DNA of 64,000 nt from Flavobacteriaceae bacterium NBU2977 (GCA_019931105.1 JAIOUW010000002.1:930001-994000); one strand, 5' to 3'; numbered from the stretch's first letter, positions 36,047 to 45,107 are shown. Numbers and translations: made by a program. Notes: a model not told the origin generated them from the letters alone.

Positions 36047-37006
36047 ATGAAATATCTATTAGCAGTAATTTGTATTGCGCTATCCTGTACTTTATTCGCG
36101 CAAAGCCCTAGGCTGGATTCAAAACGTGTGGATACCACCCAATTTGTGAAAATTAGGGACAGTAAGCAATTCATCAGTATAAAAGGGAATAAAAGCAATC
36201 CGCTTATGCTGTATTTACATGGTGGACCTGGAGCGGCGAGCTCATCCCACAGGGAACAAATCACCCATATTCTGGAAGAACATTTCTTGGTGGTCCATTG
36301 GGATCAAAGAGGGTCAGGAAAATCATCGCTCGGTAATTTAAAATCGCCCTCCCTTTCGGTTATGACACAAGATGCCGAGGACATCTTGGAATATCTATTG
36401 GAAGCGTTTCATAAAGACAAAATGATAGTGGTAGCCAATTCTTGGGGAACCGTTTTAGGGTTCCATTTGGCATCAAAATATCCAAATAAAATAGCCTCAT
36501 TGGTGGCCATTAGTCCCGTAATAGATAATCAAAAAAGTCAAGATGCGACCCAAGCCAAACTGATAAAACACTACAGGGCACGGAACAATAAGGAAGCCGT
36601 TGGGCAACTTAAAGCTGTACATATACCTTATGAAAACGTCGAGGATATGGCCGTTCAATTTAAATGGATCAGTGATTACAAGGGAACTCCCATTCCAGAA
36701 AATGAATTTGGTCAATACATGAAATTCTTTAAGGAATGGGAGCCACAATGGATGCCCCTTTATAAAGAACTGTATAGCATTAAGGCATTAAAGCATCGAA
36801 CCCTTTTTAAAATCCCCGTGTATGTATTCATAGGGGAGAACGATCTAACCACCGGTTTTGAACTCACACAAAAATTTTATGAAAGGCTAGAAGCACCCAA
36901 AAAGCAACTGTTTCGGCTGAAAAATGTGGGACATCAAATACCGATGTACAAATCGGTAGAAATGCAAAACTTGATATACCATGTTTTGGCGACGGCCAAC
37001 AAGTAA
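36047..37006 (+). CDS. Secreted alpha/beta hydrolase (proline iminopeptidase-like)
   Basis: A 319-residue alpha/beta hydrolase with a signal peptide (MKYLLAVICIALSCTLFAQ). The oxyanion motif LYLHGGPGAASSSHRE and VVHWDQRGSGKS are typical of the proline iminopeptidase branch. The nucleophile elbow is VVANSWGTVLGFH, with Ala for the first Gly of GxSxG. The charge-relay Asp is likely in VFIGENDLTTG and the His in KNVGHQIPMYKS. The substrate is unknown. It follows 35310 by 92 bp without a visible terminator and lacks its own operator motif. Confidence 0.85.
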   Translation: MKYLLAVICIALSCTLFAQSPRLDSKRVDTTQFVKIRDSKQFISIKGNKSNPLMLYLHGGPGAASSSHREQITHILEEHFLVVHWDQRGSGKSSLGNLKSPSLSVMTQDAEDILEYLLEAFHKDKMIVVANSWGTVLGFHLASKYPNKIASLVAISPVIDNQKSQDATQAKLIKHYRARNNKEAVGQLKAVHIPYENVEDMAVQFKWISDYKGTPIPENEFGQYMKFFKEWEPQWMPLYKELYSIKALKHRTLFKIPVYVFIGENDLTTGFELTQKFYERLEAPKKQLFRLKNVGHQIPMYKSVEMQNLIYHVLATANK

Positions 37007-37043
37007 TCAATCCAAAGTAAAAGGAATAGCTAGGTTTCAAATA

Positions 37044-37084
37044 ATAATTCAAGACGATTTGCTTGAATAGGTACCCCAAATTTG
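37044..37084 (+). promoter_or_regulatory. Shared operator-promoter, copy 3
   Basis: ATAATTCAAGACGATTTG starts at 37044 and CAAATTTG, one mismatch from the -7 consensus, starts at 37077, again 33 bases later. The 5' UTR also shares AATCAAAAAACGAACAAT with copy 1. It drives 37121 and probably 37821-39114. Confidence 0.7.
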
Positions 37085-37120
37085 TAACATCAATTTAAAA
37101 CAATCAAAAAACGAACAATC

Positions 37121-37774
37121 ATGAAATCAAAGATTCACGAATACCTATTAAAATTAAATAACAAAGGCATGAGTAAAACAATTAAAGAACAAATTTTACT
37201 AAAAATGGCTTGTGTAGCTTTTGCATTCGTATCCAGTATAACATATGCACAAAACGCACATTCAGAAACAACAACACAGAGGGATGGTTTCATCTTCGAA
37301 TTCCAAGTAGGTGGAGGCATAATCGGTATAGAAGATAGTGCTGGCCATCAAACGTTTGACAAAGCCCAGGGAACGTTTGTTTTTCCAGATTTAAAGTTCG
37401 GCCATATGTTGAACGATAAACTCGCCCTTACGGTCTCTTTACCTGGAAACTTATACGAATTTCAGGACAACGACAGGCATTTTGGAGGCTTTATACCGTC
37501 CCTACAATATTGGGTAAAGGATCGTTGGTGGATTCATGGAGGTATAGGTTTGGCCATAGATTCACCGGCACTCTATGACATTAAGGACAACGAAAATGAT
37601 GATTGGAATTTTGGATGTGCCGTGATGGCCAGCACGGGCTATGAAATCTACAAGAAGAAAAATTTTGCGCTGAACGTGCAGTCCAAGCTAGTGATGGGCA
37701 GGGCATTTTTAGCAGGAGATGCACATAGGGACGCAGTAAGCTTTAACATAGGGTTAGGGTTCAGTTGGTTCTAA
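37121..37774 (+). CDS. Outer-membrane beta-barrel-like hypothetical protein
   Basis: A 217-residue protein. A signal peptide is visible at LKMACVAFAFVSSITYAQN, about 28 residues in. The mature part reads like an eight-stranded barrel (GFIFEFQVGGGIIGIED, KLALTVSLPGNLYEF, WWIHGGIGLAIDS, FNIGLGFSWF at the C-terminus, ending in aromatic Phe). I keep the first ATG because it follows the leader sequence shared with the gene at 31640; the ATG at codon 17 would give a more usual signal peptide. No named family is recognised. Confidence 0.65.
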   Translation: MKSKIHEYLLKLNNKGMSKTIKEQILLKMACVAFAFVSSITYAQNAHSETTTQRDGFIFEFQVGGGIIGIEDSAGHQTFDKAQGTFVFPDLKFGHMLNDKLALTVSLPGNLYEFQDNDRHFGGFIPSLQYWVKDRWWIHGGIGLAIDSPALYDIKDNENDDWNFGCAVMASTGYEIYKKKNFALNVQSKLVMGRAFLAGDAHRDAVSFNIGLGFSWF

Positions 37775-37820
37775 TAAGGACTATTTTAAATGAAGTATCT
37801 TACATAACGAAAGCAATACA

Positions 37821-38963
37821 ATGAAAAATAAGGTAATACGAACCATAGTACTCTTTGTTTCCATATGGACTTTTGGTCAGCAGACGGCACCTCAAAAGAT
37901 TGCGGAATTATTTACGACAGAATTGCAAAAGGAACCTATCAAAAGTGCTTTTCTGCACGTCCATTCCAAATCGAAAGGAATTGATGTTCGGTTGGCGGAA
38001 AGTAAGGTGGAAACGGAACATGGCATAACTATTAAAAACCCATTTTACACGGCCAGTATTACCAAAATGCTCACGGCTACCGCCGTAGGCATGTTAAAGG
38101 ACCAAAAGAAGCTGAGTTTTGAAGATAAGATTGCACAATATCTGCCAAAATCACTAATTGAAAAGCTGCACGTATTGGATGGAAAGGACTACTCAAAAGA
38201 CATTACCATCGCCCATCTTTTACAGCATACATCGGGGCTACCAGATTATTTTACGGACAAAACCGAAGATGGTAGTCCCAATATCATCAATCAGCTGTTG
38301 ATGGATACGGATAAGTCGTGGTCACCCGAGGAAATGATTCGGTTTAGCAAAGAAAAAATGAAACCTCATTTTGTACCCGGTGATGGCTATCAGTATACGG
38401 ATACGGAATATGTGCTGTTGGCACTGCTGGTCGAAAAGGTAAGCGGCCTTTCCTTGGATGCGTTTTTTAAACAGCATATTTTTCAGCCTTTAGGGATGCA
38501 GTCTTCCTATATCAATTTAAAATCATCATCGCTGAAGAATGAACGGCCCATGGCCCAATTTTATGCTGACGATATGGAACTATCAACGCTAAAAAGTTTA
38601 AGTGCCGATTGGGGTGGAGGAGGTTTGGTGTCCACAACCCAAGACCTGATTACCTTTCTTGAAGCTTACAACACCAATAAATTGGTAAAAAAGAATACAC
38701 GCCACGCGATGCAACAATGGGTCGATGAAACGGTAGGCATGGAATACGGTTATGGGATACGAAAGGTATCTTTTACAACCCTTTTTGATAATGACACAAA
38801 CTTGGAAGTAATCGGGCATACAGGTAGTACTGCATCCTTTTTGTGGTACTGTCCGCAATTGGACACCTACGTATCAGGCACTTTAAATCAATTGGAAGCT
38901 TCAAAAAGCACCCTCAAATTAGTGTATAACCTACTTCAACTTATAGAAAATGAGTATTTCTAG
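37821..38963 (+). CDS. Secreted serine hydrolase, beta-lactamase/PBP fold
   Basis: A 380-residue class C-type serine hydrolase with a signal peptide (MKNKVIRTIVLFVSIWTFG). Motifs: SxxK in FYTASITKMLTATAV, Tyr motif in YQYTDTEYVLLALLVEKVSG, and HTG in VIGHTGSTASFLWY; LQHTSGLPDYF is a further family hallmark. It is diverged from the lipoprotein paralogue at 31640, so the two were not duplicated recently. Probably periplasmic, acting on peptides, esters or peptidoglycan stem peptides; substrate unknown. Its stop overlaps the small ORF at 38950. Confidence 0.85.
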   Translation: MKNKVIRTIVLFVSIWTFGQQTAPQKIAELFTTELQKEPIKSAFLHVHSKSKGIDVRLAESKVETEHGITIKNPFYTASITKMLTATAVGMLKDQKKLSFEDKIAQYLPKSLIEKLHVLDGKDYSKDITIAHLLQHTSGLPDYFTDKTEDGSPNIINQLLMDTDKSWSPEEMIRFSKEKMKPHFVPGDGYQYTDTEYVLLALLVEKVSGLSLDAFFKQHIFQPLGMQSSYINLKSSSLKNERPMAQFYADDMELSTLKSLSADWGGGGLVSTTQDLITFLEAYNTNKLVKKNTRHAMQQWVDETVGMEYGYGIRKVSFTTLFDNDTNLEVIGHTGSTASFLWYCPQLDTYVSGTLNQLEASKSTLKLVYNLLQLIENEYF

Positions 38964-39114
38964 GTATTCATTTCGGAAAGGAATTGTTTATGCCGTTATT
39001 TTGATGATTCCCATAGCGCCTTCGGTATTTGCACAGTCAGTTCATAAAACGGATTGGAAAGAAGACCTTAAAATCTACAAGGAATTTTTGGTAAGAAAAA
39101 AATCAAAAGAGTAA
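38950..39114 (+). CDS. 54-codon ORF with signal peptide, possibly a truncated S41-like protease N-terminus
   Basis: The ORF starts inside the end of the serine hydrolase gene (ATG at 38950) and has a clear signal peptide (VYAVILMIPIAPSVFAQ), then TDWKEDLKIYKEFLVRKK and a stop. A Trp-x-x-Asp-Leu start just after the leader is common in S41-type periplasmic peptidases, so this could be the first part of one cut off at the segment edge; the yebC repeat begins about 110 bp later. Short length makes coding status uncertain. Confidence 0.45.
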   Translation: MSISRYSFRKGIVYAVILMIPIAPSVFAQSVHKTDWKEDLKIYKEFLVRKKSKE

Positions 39115-39226
39115 GAAATATTTAATTTTATAATAGGCTTACTTATAAATTACCGAACAAATGTCGAACAAGCATTATTGTATATTTTTTTAATTATTTG
39201 ATTATGAGTATTTTAAATAAAAACTA

Positions 39227-39265
39227 ATGATATACAGAACGTATATCATACCATGCAGGAATAAG
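39227..39265. repeat. yebC 3'-end direct repeat, copy B
   Basis: Thirty-eight of 39 bases equal the end of yebC (29453-29491), including the stop codon. It lies in a gene-poor stretch and closes the 9.8-kb regulon segment. No yebC sequence precedes it, which is what an attachment duplication looks like. Confidence 0.85.
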
Positions 39266-39369
39266 AATAATTTAGTCAATAGTTAAAAGCCCATTGGCTT
39301 ATCATTTTTTGAAAGTGCCGTTAAATAGCCTGCAGCAACTTGATATTTTTGAACTTAGTAATCAAATAA

Positions 39370-40026
39370 ATGACCTCCGTAAAAGAACATTGTTGTGGCG
39401 CAGATTTGTTTTTTGACAGGAAAACGGCAGAAAAACAATATCGGCACTATCTAAAAAATGGTCCATCAAGGGTAACGGCAAAAATCATCCAACAATTAAC
39501 TAGGCAGACTATTGAAGGTAAATCATTGCTTGATGTGGGCGGCGGTATCGGTGCTCTGCAATGGTGGTTCCTTCAACGGGGCGGGTCAAAAACTATATCT
39601 ATCGACGCCTCATCAGGTTATCTGCGGCAAGCGGAGGAACATGCTGCTAAAAATGGATGGGAGACAAAAACTCATTTCATTCTTGGTGATTATACCGAAG
39701 TATATTCTCAAGTCGACCGACCTGATTATATTACACTAGACAAAGTAGTCTGCTGCTATCCTGAATTTAAGGAAATACTTGAAATAAGCTGTCAACAAGC
39801 AAGAACATATGTTGCGCTGAGTTACCCCATTGATGGTATGATTTCTAGAATCATATCTTGGTTCGGCACTCTATTCATAAGATTTAAAAACAATTCTTTT
39901 CGACCCTATGTGCACTCTGTAAATCAAATCAGACAAGTGTTCGAGCAACAGGGATATAAAAGAGTTTCGCATGCACTGGCCTTCCCTTGGCACATTGAAA
40001 TCTATCGTCGAGTAGAGGATATCTAA
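39370..40026 (+). CDS. Class I SAM-dependent methyltransferase
   Basis: A 218-residue methyltransferase. Motif I is SLLDVGGGIGALQWWFLQRG (about 55-74), followed by the acidic motif II TISIDASSGYL and the DYITLDKVVCCYPEFKEIL block resembling Mg-protoporphyrin methyltransferase-like enzymes. The substrate is unknown. It is the only gene in the 1.1-kb segment between yebC-tail copies B and C, a single-cargo arrangement. Confidence 0.85.
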   Translation: MTSVKEHCCGADLFFDRKTAEKQYRHYLKNGPSRVTAKIIQQLTRQTIEGKSLLDVGGGIGALQWWFLQRGGSKTISIDASSGYLRQAEEHAAKNGWETKTHFILGDYTEVYSQVDRPDYITLDKVVCCYPEFKEILEISCQQARTYVALSYPIDGMISRIISWFGTLFIRFKNNSFRPYVHSVNQIRQVFEQQGYKRVSHALAFPWHIEIYRRVEDI

Positions 40027-40134
40027 GGACCATTAAACTGTTGAATAGCAGGCTTTGGTCTACATCGAAGTAAATTCAGGCGAATGACATTGCCTATCAT
40101 GACCTATTTATGTACGAACAATAGTTGAAGCCAT

Positions 40135-40355
40135 AAGGAAGTAGTGGTATTGCCGATTTATGGGCCTTTCGAAAGTTTCGGGGCCATTCTAAAGGAATGG
40201 GAGCACCAGGGCATTGAAATCCTTTCCTCGGGATTTTGAGCGTATTCCACAAGTGACCAATCAATTGACAGACGAAGAAGCCGCCGTTGTCGACAACTAC
40301 TCGAATAATTAAAGAGGGCGATGATGGGCAGAACGTATACCATACGACGTAGAAA
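40135..40355 (+). pseudogene. Decayed yebC 3' fragment, copy C
   Basis: About 200 bases are recognisably the last third of a yebC gene: stretches such as CCTTTCGAAAGTTTCGG, GGCATTGAAATCCTTTCCTC and CCACAAGTGACCAA match the intact gene, and the end still reads QNVYHTT. It carries single-base insertions and deletions and several in-frame stops and has no 5' part. Divergence from the local yebC is greater than for copy B, which suggests an older event or a different donor. Confidence 0.85.
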
Positions 40356-40373
40356 TGATATCGCCTGAAACCA

Positions 40374-40407
40374 TAAAAAAAGCCACCTTGCACAAGGTGG
40401 CTTTTTG
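40374..40407. terminator. Bidirectional rho-independent terminator
   Basis: AGCCACCTTG/CAAGGTGGCT with a two-base loop, A-run before and T-run after. It lies between the yebC fragment and the convergent surface-protein gene. Confidence 0.9.
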
Positions 40408-40421
40408 TCTTTTTATCAGCC

Positions 40422-43400
40422 TTATGGTTTGTTAATTACTTTTAAAATCTGATTGCCATTTCCAGTAGAAACATATATATAATACATTCCCGCCGGTAGT
40501 TTATCAGTTGTTAGGTTAATCTCATTTACGCCCTTCTTTAGATCGTATTTACCAAAAGTTCGAACTCTTTGACCAATTCCATCATAAATGGACAATTCTC
40601 CCGTCACATCGTTTGGTGATTTCACCACCAGCGTTATGTCATTTTTAAATGGAATTGGGTATCCGGACAATTCCAAGGCAGGTGTACGATACTTTTGAAC
40701 ATCATCCATTGGGCAAACCTCAGCGTGTAATATTACATGAAAACTATCCATATCGCCTGCATTCAGATTTTGCCATGTGTAGGTAATGAAATCACCACTG
40801 ACCGTATCTGAATAAGGGTAATCCCCGGGCGCCACGGTTAAGTTACCATTGTTCTGTTTTACAGGTATGGAGTTACTGCCTACATACAATTGGGCCTCGG
40901 TCATCTTATAATCGTTTAGGGTTGATACCGTAACGTTGACAGACCCGTTGGAAAATGTTACTTCAACGGTTCCTACCAGGGCTCCTTTGCCAATATCGCA
41001 TTGCCCGGCAGCAGCATAAAGATCCATCTGATATATACCATCTATAGAAGGAATCTCATTGGTCCATCCCCAGCGATTCCCACTTATATTGGGAATGTCT
41101 AAGAAGCAAGTCCTTACATTTTCATCCGAAGATCTCGCAAAAGCCGTTTCGCATTTGTCAATTGATCCAGGGTTGCAATTTAGATCTTCATCAATTTCTC
41201 CATCACCATCGTTATCTACACCATCGCAAACCTCAATATCGCATCCATCTGGGATACCATCACCATCAGCATCCAGGGTATCATCAGATCCAGGACAAAC
41301 GTCAATACAGTCAGGCACCCCATCCTGATCGGTATCCATGCTATCGTCACAATCGTCAGTACAGTCAGGTGTTCCGTCGCCATCGCTGTCAATACTGTCA
41401 TCACACTGGTCGGAACAATCAGGAGTGCCGTCCCCGTCAGTGTCAATCCTATCGTCACAATCGTCAGTACAATCGGGTGTTCCATCGCCATCGCTGTCAA
41501 TACTGTCATCACACTGGTCGGAACAATCAGGAGTGCCGTCTCCGTCAGTGTCAATCGTATCGTCACAATCGTCAGTACAGTCAGGTGTTCCGTCGCCATC
41601 GCTGTCAATACTGTCATCACACTGGTCGGAACAATCAGGAGTGCCGTCCCCGTCAGTGTCAATCGTATCGTCACAATCATCAGTACAGTCGGGTGTTCCA
41701 TCGCCATCGCTGTCAATACTGTCATCACACTGGTCGGAACAATCAGGAGTGCCGTCCCCGTCAGTGTCAATCGTATCGTCACAATTATCATAGCAATCGG
41801 CCGTGCCATCGCCATCTTGGTCGAAACCTTCGTCTATGTCGCCATCACCATCATTATCAATACCATCGCAGACTTCTCCATTGGGTTCTGTGATTGTAAT
41901 GCTGCACCGGGAGGTTAATCCTATGGCGTCAGTGATGGTTACATAGTGAGTGCCCGCCTTTAACTTTGTGTTCAACTGCTCTGTTGTACCATCTTCCCAT
42001 TGATAGGTATATGGTCGGTAACCCCCATTTCCTTGCACTTTGGCGGAACCGTCATTTCCTCCTCGAACGGTTACATTGCCATAAAGGTTGATCCAGCAAT
42101 ACAATTCTTTAGCTATATCTATTTGACCGACAGCCTCACATCCATTTATATCAGTAACGGTAACCGAATGCAAACCATAGGTCAAGGTAGTCGCTGTTTG
42201 GGTAATCTCCCCATTGTCCCACAAAAAGGTAAATGGACCCGATCCACCTTCTAGATTTACGGTAGCCACCCCGTCTTCCGTTAGATGGTTCGTTGCAAGC
42301 TCTTCCTGTTCAACACTGCAAATGAAATCATTGCAGCTACCCTCACCAGGTTCAGATATGGTCACGCTACACTGCGATGTGGCCCCCGTGGCATCTGTAA
42401 TGGTCACATAATGGGTACCCGCAGACAGTGATTTGTTCACTTCCTCGGTTGAGCCGTCTTGCCACTTAAAGCTATATGGCCGATAACCCCCGTTACCTTT
42501 TACACTTGCAACGCCATCGCTACCTCCGCGGATGCTCACGTTCTGTATCAAGTTTGTCCAACAGTATAGTTCCTTGGCAATATCTATTTGACAAGTGGTC
42601 TCACACCCGTTGGAATCCGTTACGGTCACCGTATGCATTCCATAGGTCAAGGTGGTGGCTGTTTGGGTGTTCTCACCGTTGTCCCAAAGGTAAGTGTACT
42701 CTGCCGCGCCCCCTTTTGGGTACACCGTTGCAACACCGTCTAGCGTCAAATGGTTCGTTGCGAGCCTATCTTGCTCTATGCTACAGGTCAACGGCTCGTT
42801 GTTGGTTACGATGAAAGCCTCCGAAGTGGCCTCACATCCCAATTCGTTTGAAACCGTTACGGAATAGCTTCCCTCCAAGGCCGTAATGGTCCGGGTAGTC
42901 TGGCCGCCCGGTGACCATAGATAACTTGCAAAGCCGGCCCCGGCATCCAAGGTAACCCCGTTCCCGTCATGGCAATAGCTATCGTTTCCGGTGATCTCCA
43001 CCATAGGGGCCGGGTTCACCGTTAAGGTGGCCGCTTCACTGGTCACCGAACAATCGTCCGTGGGGTCATTCGACGTACCGTTGTCCGAAGTTATTATTAC
43101 ACGGTATAGCCATCCATCTGCATTGACGAATGCACCCTGTGGCGCATTGATAATACTTTCAGTCTGATTATCAAGATTAGTCCAAAATTGGCCTCCACTA
43201 GTCGATGATTCCCAACGATATGTAAGTGTTCCGTTTCCAGTGGCCCCAACGCTAAAACTATAGGGCTCAAATTCGCAGACCTCTACATCCTGGGGCTGGG
43301 TGTCAATTGAAACTTCACATGGAATAATCACATCTATTGTGGCCGCATCGCCATCATCCTCATCCCCCGGGTCATCAATAACATTACCATCCCCATTGGT

Positions 43401-45107
43401 ATCCACACCATTGCCCGGGGTAGAGTCCACATCGGTTTCGTTCTGCGCGGTTACTTCCGCAAGGTTCAAATAATCCCCCGATGCATTTACGGTGGCCGAC
43501 ACCGTCAAGGTTTCGCTTTGGACGGCCACTAGGCTGCCCAAAGTCCATTGTCCAGTACCACTGTTATACGTTCCTTGGCTAGTTGTGAAGCCCGTATAGG
43601 TATACCCACTGGGCAATTGGTCCGTAACCACTACCCCGGTTGCCGTACTCGGGCCCTGGTTGGTCACCACCACCGTAAATGTGACAGGGTCGCCAACATT
43701 GGGCGTGGCGTTATCAACGCTCATTTCAAGTTCTAGGTCCACCTCATTGGTATCGAAGTTCCAGAAATTGACCGATCTATTGCTAACGGTATTGTCGACC
43801 GTGAATTGGGTACATGGGCGACTCATCCCTTCCGGATCCGTATCACCTCCACCTAATATGTTGGTCCAGCCAGGCTGTGGGGTTTCACATATGGTGTAGG
43901 TCCCAACGGGAAAGGCACCAAAGGAAACCACGCCATTGGCATCGGTTATACCATCGGCCAACTCATTGCCACTCTCATCATAGAGCGTGAATTCCCATCC
44001 TGGGAGTCTTGGATCGTTCGCAAAGCTTACGCCTCCGATTCCATCATCTTGGAGTTTGGTCGCGAAAATATCAACAAGGTCTACCTCATAGTTCCAGAAA
44101 TTGACCGATCTATTGCTAACGGTATTGTCGACCGTGAATTGGGTACATGGGCGACTCATCCCTTCCGGATCCGTATCACCTCCACCTAATATGTTGGTCC
44201 AGCCAGGCTGTGGGGTTTCACATATGGTGTAGGTCCCAACGGGAAAGGCACCAAAGGAAACCACGCCATTGGCATCGGTTATACCATCGGCCAACTCATT
44301 GCCACTCTCATCATAGAGCGTGAATTCCCATCCTGGGAGTCTTGGATCGTTCGCAAAGCTTACGCCTCCGATTCCATCATCTTGGAGTTTGGTCGCGAAA
44401 ATATCAACAAGGTCTCCTGTTGTAATTGCAAAATTAACATCAACCGTACCTGGATAGACATTTTCATTATCGCTCACCCAATTAGCAATATTATGTACGG
44501 TTGCCCTAATTTCTTCGGGCGTGCCCGACAAGGGACAACCCGCTATACCACAACTAAATTGAAAGTTATCTTGTTCAATTCCTCCTGGGCCTGTCAATCT
44601 GATAGCGGTATCGCCTGTTGTCAAAACGTCAGGAAGCGCTGAAGTGGTGTTGCTCGTTGCGTCACCATCCCAGTTTGCATCATCTGTTACGCCAGATACC
44701 ACATTAAAATGCAATCCTGCTATAAATGTAGGGCTGGCGATACTGCCCTGTATGGCGAACAGTTGATCTCCTAATACCGTAAATGAAGCCGCCGGTGGAG
44801 ACAAATTACTAAAATCCAATACAATAACGTCGCCTGCCGTTCTGGCCACACCAGAAGTCCAGGTAAATTCACCGTCACCGGCAAAAGAAGAGAATCCAGT
44901 AACATCACTCCAACCTCGATCCGTAAAAATAATCTGTGTGGCAGCGTCAACATCTTTTAACAAAATGAAGGCAAAGCTGTCATCGGTATCTGTTTCCCCG
45001 TCGGTATTTATACCCAAAAAGGCAATATCTCCAGCACTTAGGGTTGTCTGGGCAAAAGCAGTAATAAAAGTGAGCAATAAAGCACACAAGAATGTAATTT
45101 TTCTCAT
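40422..45107 (-). CDS. Giant T9SS-secreted multidomain surface protein (1561 aa)
   Basis: A secreted protein with signal peptide (MRKITFLCALLLTFITAFAQ). In order: an N-terminal domain of about 230 residues; two identical SdrD/Cna-B-like repeats (about 230-450, GIGGVSFANDPRLPGWEFTL); a DUF11 domain (ELEMSVDNATPNVGDPVTFT); Ig-like and SprB-type repeats (YLWSPGGQTTRTITALEGSY, GMHTVTVTDSNGCETTCQID); acidic thrombospondin-type-3 calcium-binding repeats (about 1090-1310, DTDGDGTPDCSDQCDDSIDS); and a T9SS type A sorting domain at the end (LSGYPIPFKNDITLVV, GMYYIYVS). The role is probably adhesion or gliding-surface function. It is last in an operon with 45145 and 45669. Confidence 0.9.
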   Translation of the reverse strand: MRKITFLCALLLTFITAFAQTTLSAGDIAFLGINTDGETDTDDSFAFILLKDVDAATQIIFTDRGWSDVTGFSSFAGDGEFTWTSGVARTAGDVIVLDFSNLSPPAASFTVLGDQLFAIQGSIASPTFIAGLHFNVVSGVTDDANWDGDATSNTTSALPDVLTTGDTAIRLTGPGGIEQDNFQFSCGIAGCPLSGTPEEIRATVHNIANWVSDNENVYPGTVDVNFAITTGDLVDIFATKLQDDGIGGVSFANDPRLPGWEFTLYDESGNELADGITDANGVVSFGAFPVGTYTICETPQPGWTNILGGGDTDPEGMSRPCTQFTVDNTVSNRSVNFWNYEVDLVDIFATKLQDDGIGGVSFANDPRLPGWEFTLYDESGNELADGITDANGVVSFGAFPVGTYTICETPQPGWTNILGGGDTDPEGMSRPCTQFTVDNTVSNRSVNFWNFDTNEVDLELEMSVDNATPNVGDPVTFTVVVTNQGPSTATGVVVTDQLPSGYTYTGFTTSQGTYNSGTGQWTLGSLVAVQSETLTVSATVNASGDYLNLAEVTAQNETDVDSTPGNGVDTNGDGNVIDDPGDEDDGDAATIDVIIPCEVSIDTQPQDVEVCEFEPYSFSVGATGNGTLTYRWESSTSGGQFWTNLDNQTESIINAPQGAFVNADGWLYRVIITSDNGTSNDPTDDCSVTSEAATLTVNPAPMVEITGNDSYCHDGNGVTLDAGAGFASYLWSPGGQTTRTITALEGSYSVTVSNELGCEATSEAFIVTNNEPLTCSIEQDRLATNHLTLDGVATVYPKGGAAEYTYLWDNGENTQTATTLTYGMHTVTVTDSNGCETTCQIDIAKELYCWTNLIQNVSIRGGSDGVASVKGNGGYRPYSFKWQDGSTEEVNKSLSAGTHYVTITDATGATSQCSVTISEPGEGSCNDFICSVEQEELATNHLTEDGVATVNLEGGSGPFTFLWDNGEITQTATTLTYGLHSVTVTDINGCEAVGQIDIAKELYCWINLYGNVTVRGGNDGSAKVQGNGGYRPYTYQWEDGTTEQLNTKLKAGTHYVTITDAIGLTSRCSITITEPNGEVCDGIDNDGDGDIDEGFDQDGDGTADCYDNCDDTIDTDGDGTPDCSDQCDDSIDSDGDGTPDCTDDCDDTIDTDGDGTPDCSDQCDDSIDSDGDGTPDCTDDCDDTIDTDGDGTPDCSDQCDDSIDSDGDGTPDCTDDCDDRIDTDGDGTPDCSDQCDDSIDSDGDGTPDCTDDCDDSMDTDQDGVPDCIDVCPGSDDTLDADGDGIPDGCDIEVCDGVDNDGDGEIDEDLNCNPGSIDKCETAFARSSDENVRTCFLDIPNISGNRWGWTNEIPSIDGIYQMDLYAAAGQCDIGKGALVGTVEVTFSNGSVNVTVSTLNDYKMTEAQLYVGSNSIPVKQNNGNLTVAPGDYPYSDTVSGDFITYTWQNLNAGDMDSFHVILHAEVCPMDDVQKYRTPALELSGYPIPFKNDITLVVKSPNDVTGELSIYDGIGQRVRTFGKYDLKKGVNEINLTTDKLPAGMYYIYVSTGNGNQILKVINKP
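41337..41795. repeat. 108-bp coding tandem repeats (TSP3)
   Basis: About four 108-bp units encode 36-residue Asp/Cys-rich thrombospondin-type-3 repeats. Recurrence of GTCAGTACA is at 41355, 41463, 41571 and 41679. Units differ by only a few mostly silent bases, pointing to recent expansion. Confidence 0.9.
43758..44415. repeat. Perfect 333-bp tandem duplication in the surface-protein gene
   Basis: The segment from 43758 is repeated from 44091 (333 bp, 111 codons); the shared ~325 bases appear identical, including silent positions. Each unit encodes one SdrD-like domain. Perfect identity indicates a very recent duplication or gene conversion. Confidence 0.9.

Noticed and set aside
41337-41795. 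Regularly spaced repeats that could be taken for a CRISPR array
   Set aside because: The repeat period of 108 bp is a multiple of three with similar 'spacers', and it codes TSP3 repeats in an open frame.
41162-41893. Long His/Arg/Gln-rich plus-strand ORF and Ser/Val-rich ORF opposite the adhesin gene
   Set aside because: They are antisense shadows of the Asp/Cys-rich TSP3 repeats; periodic codons keep several frames open.
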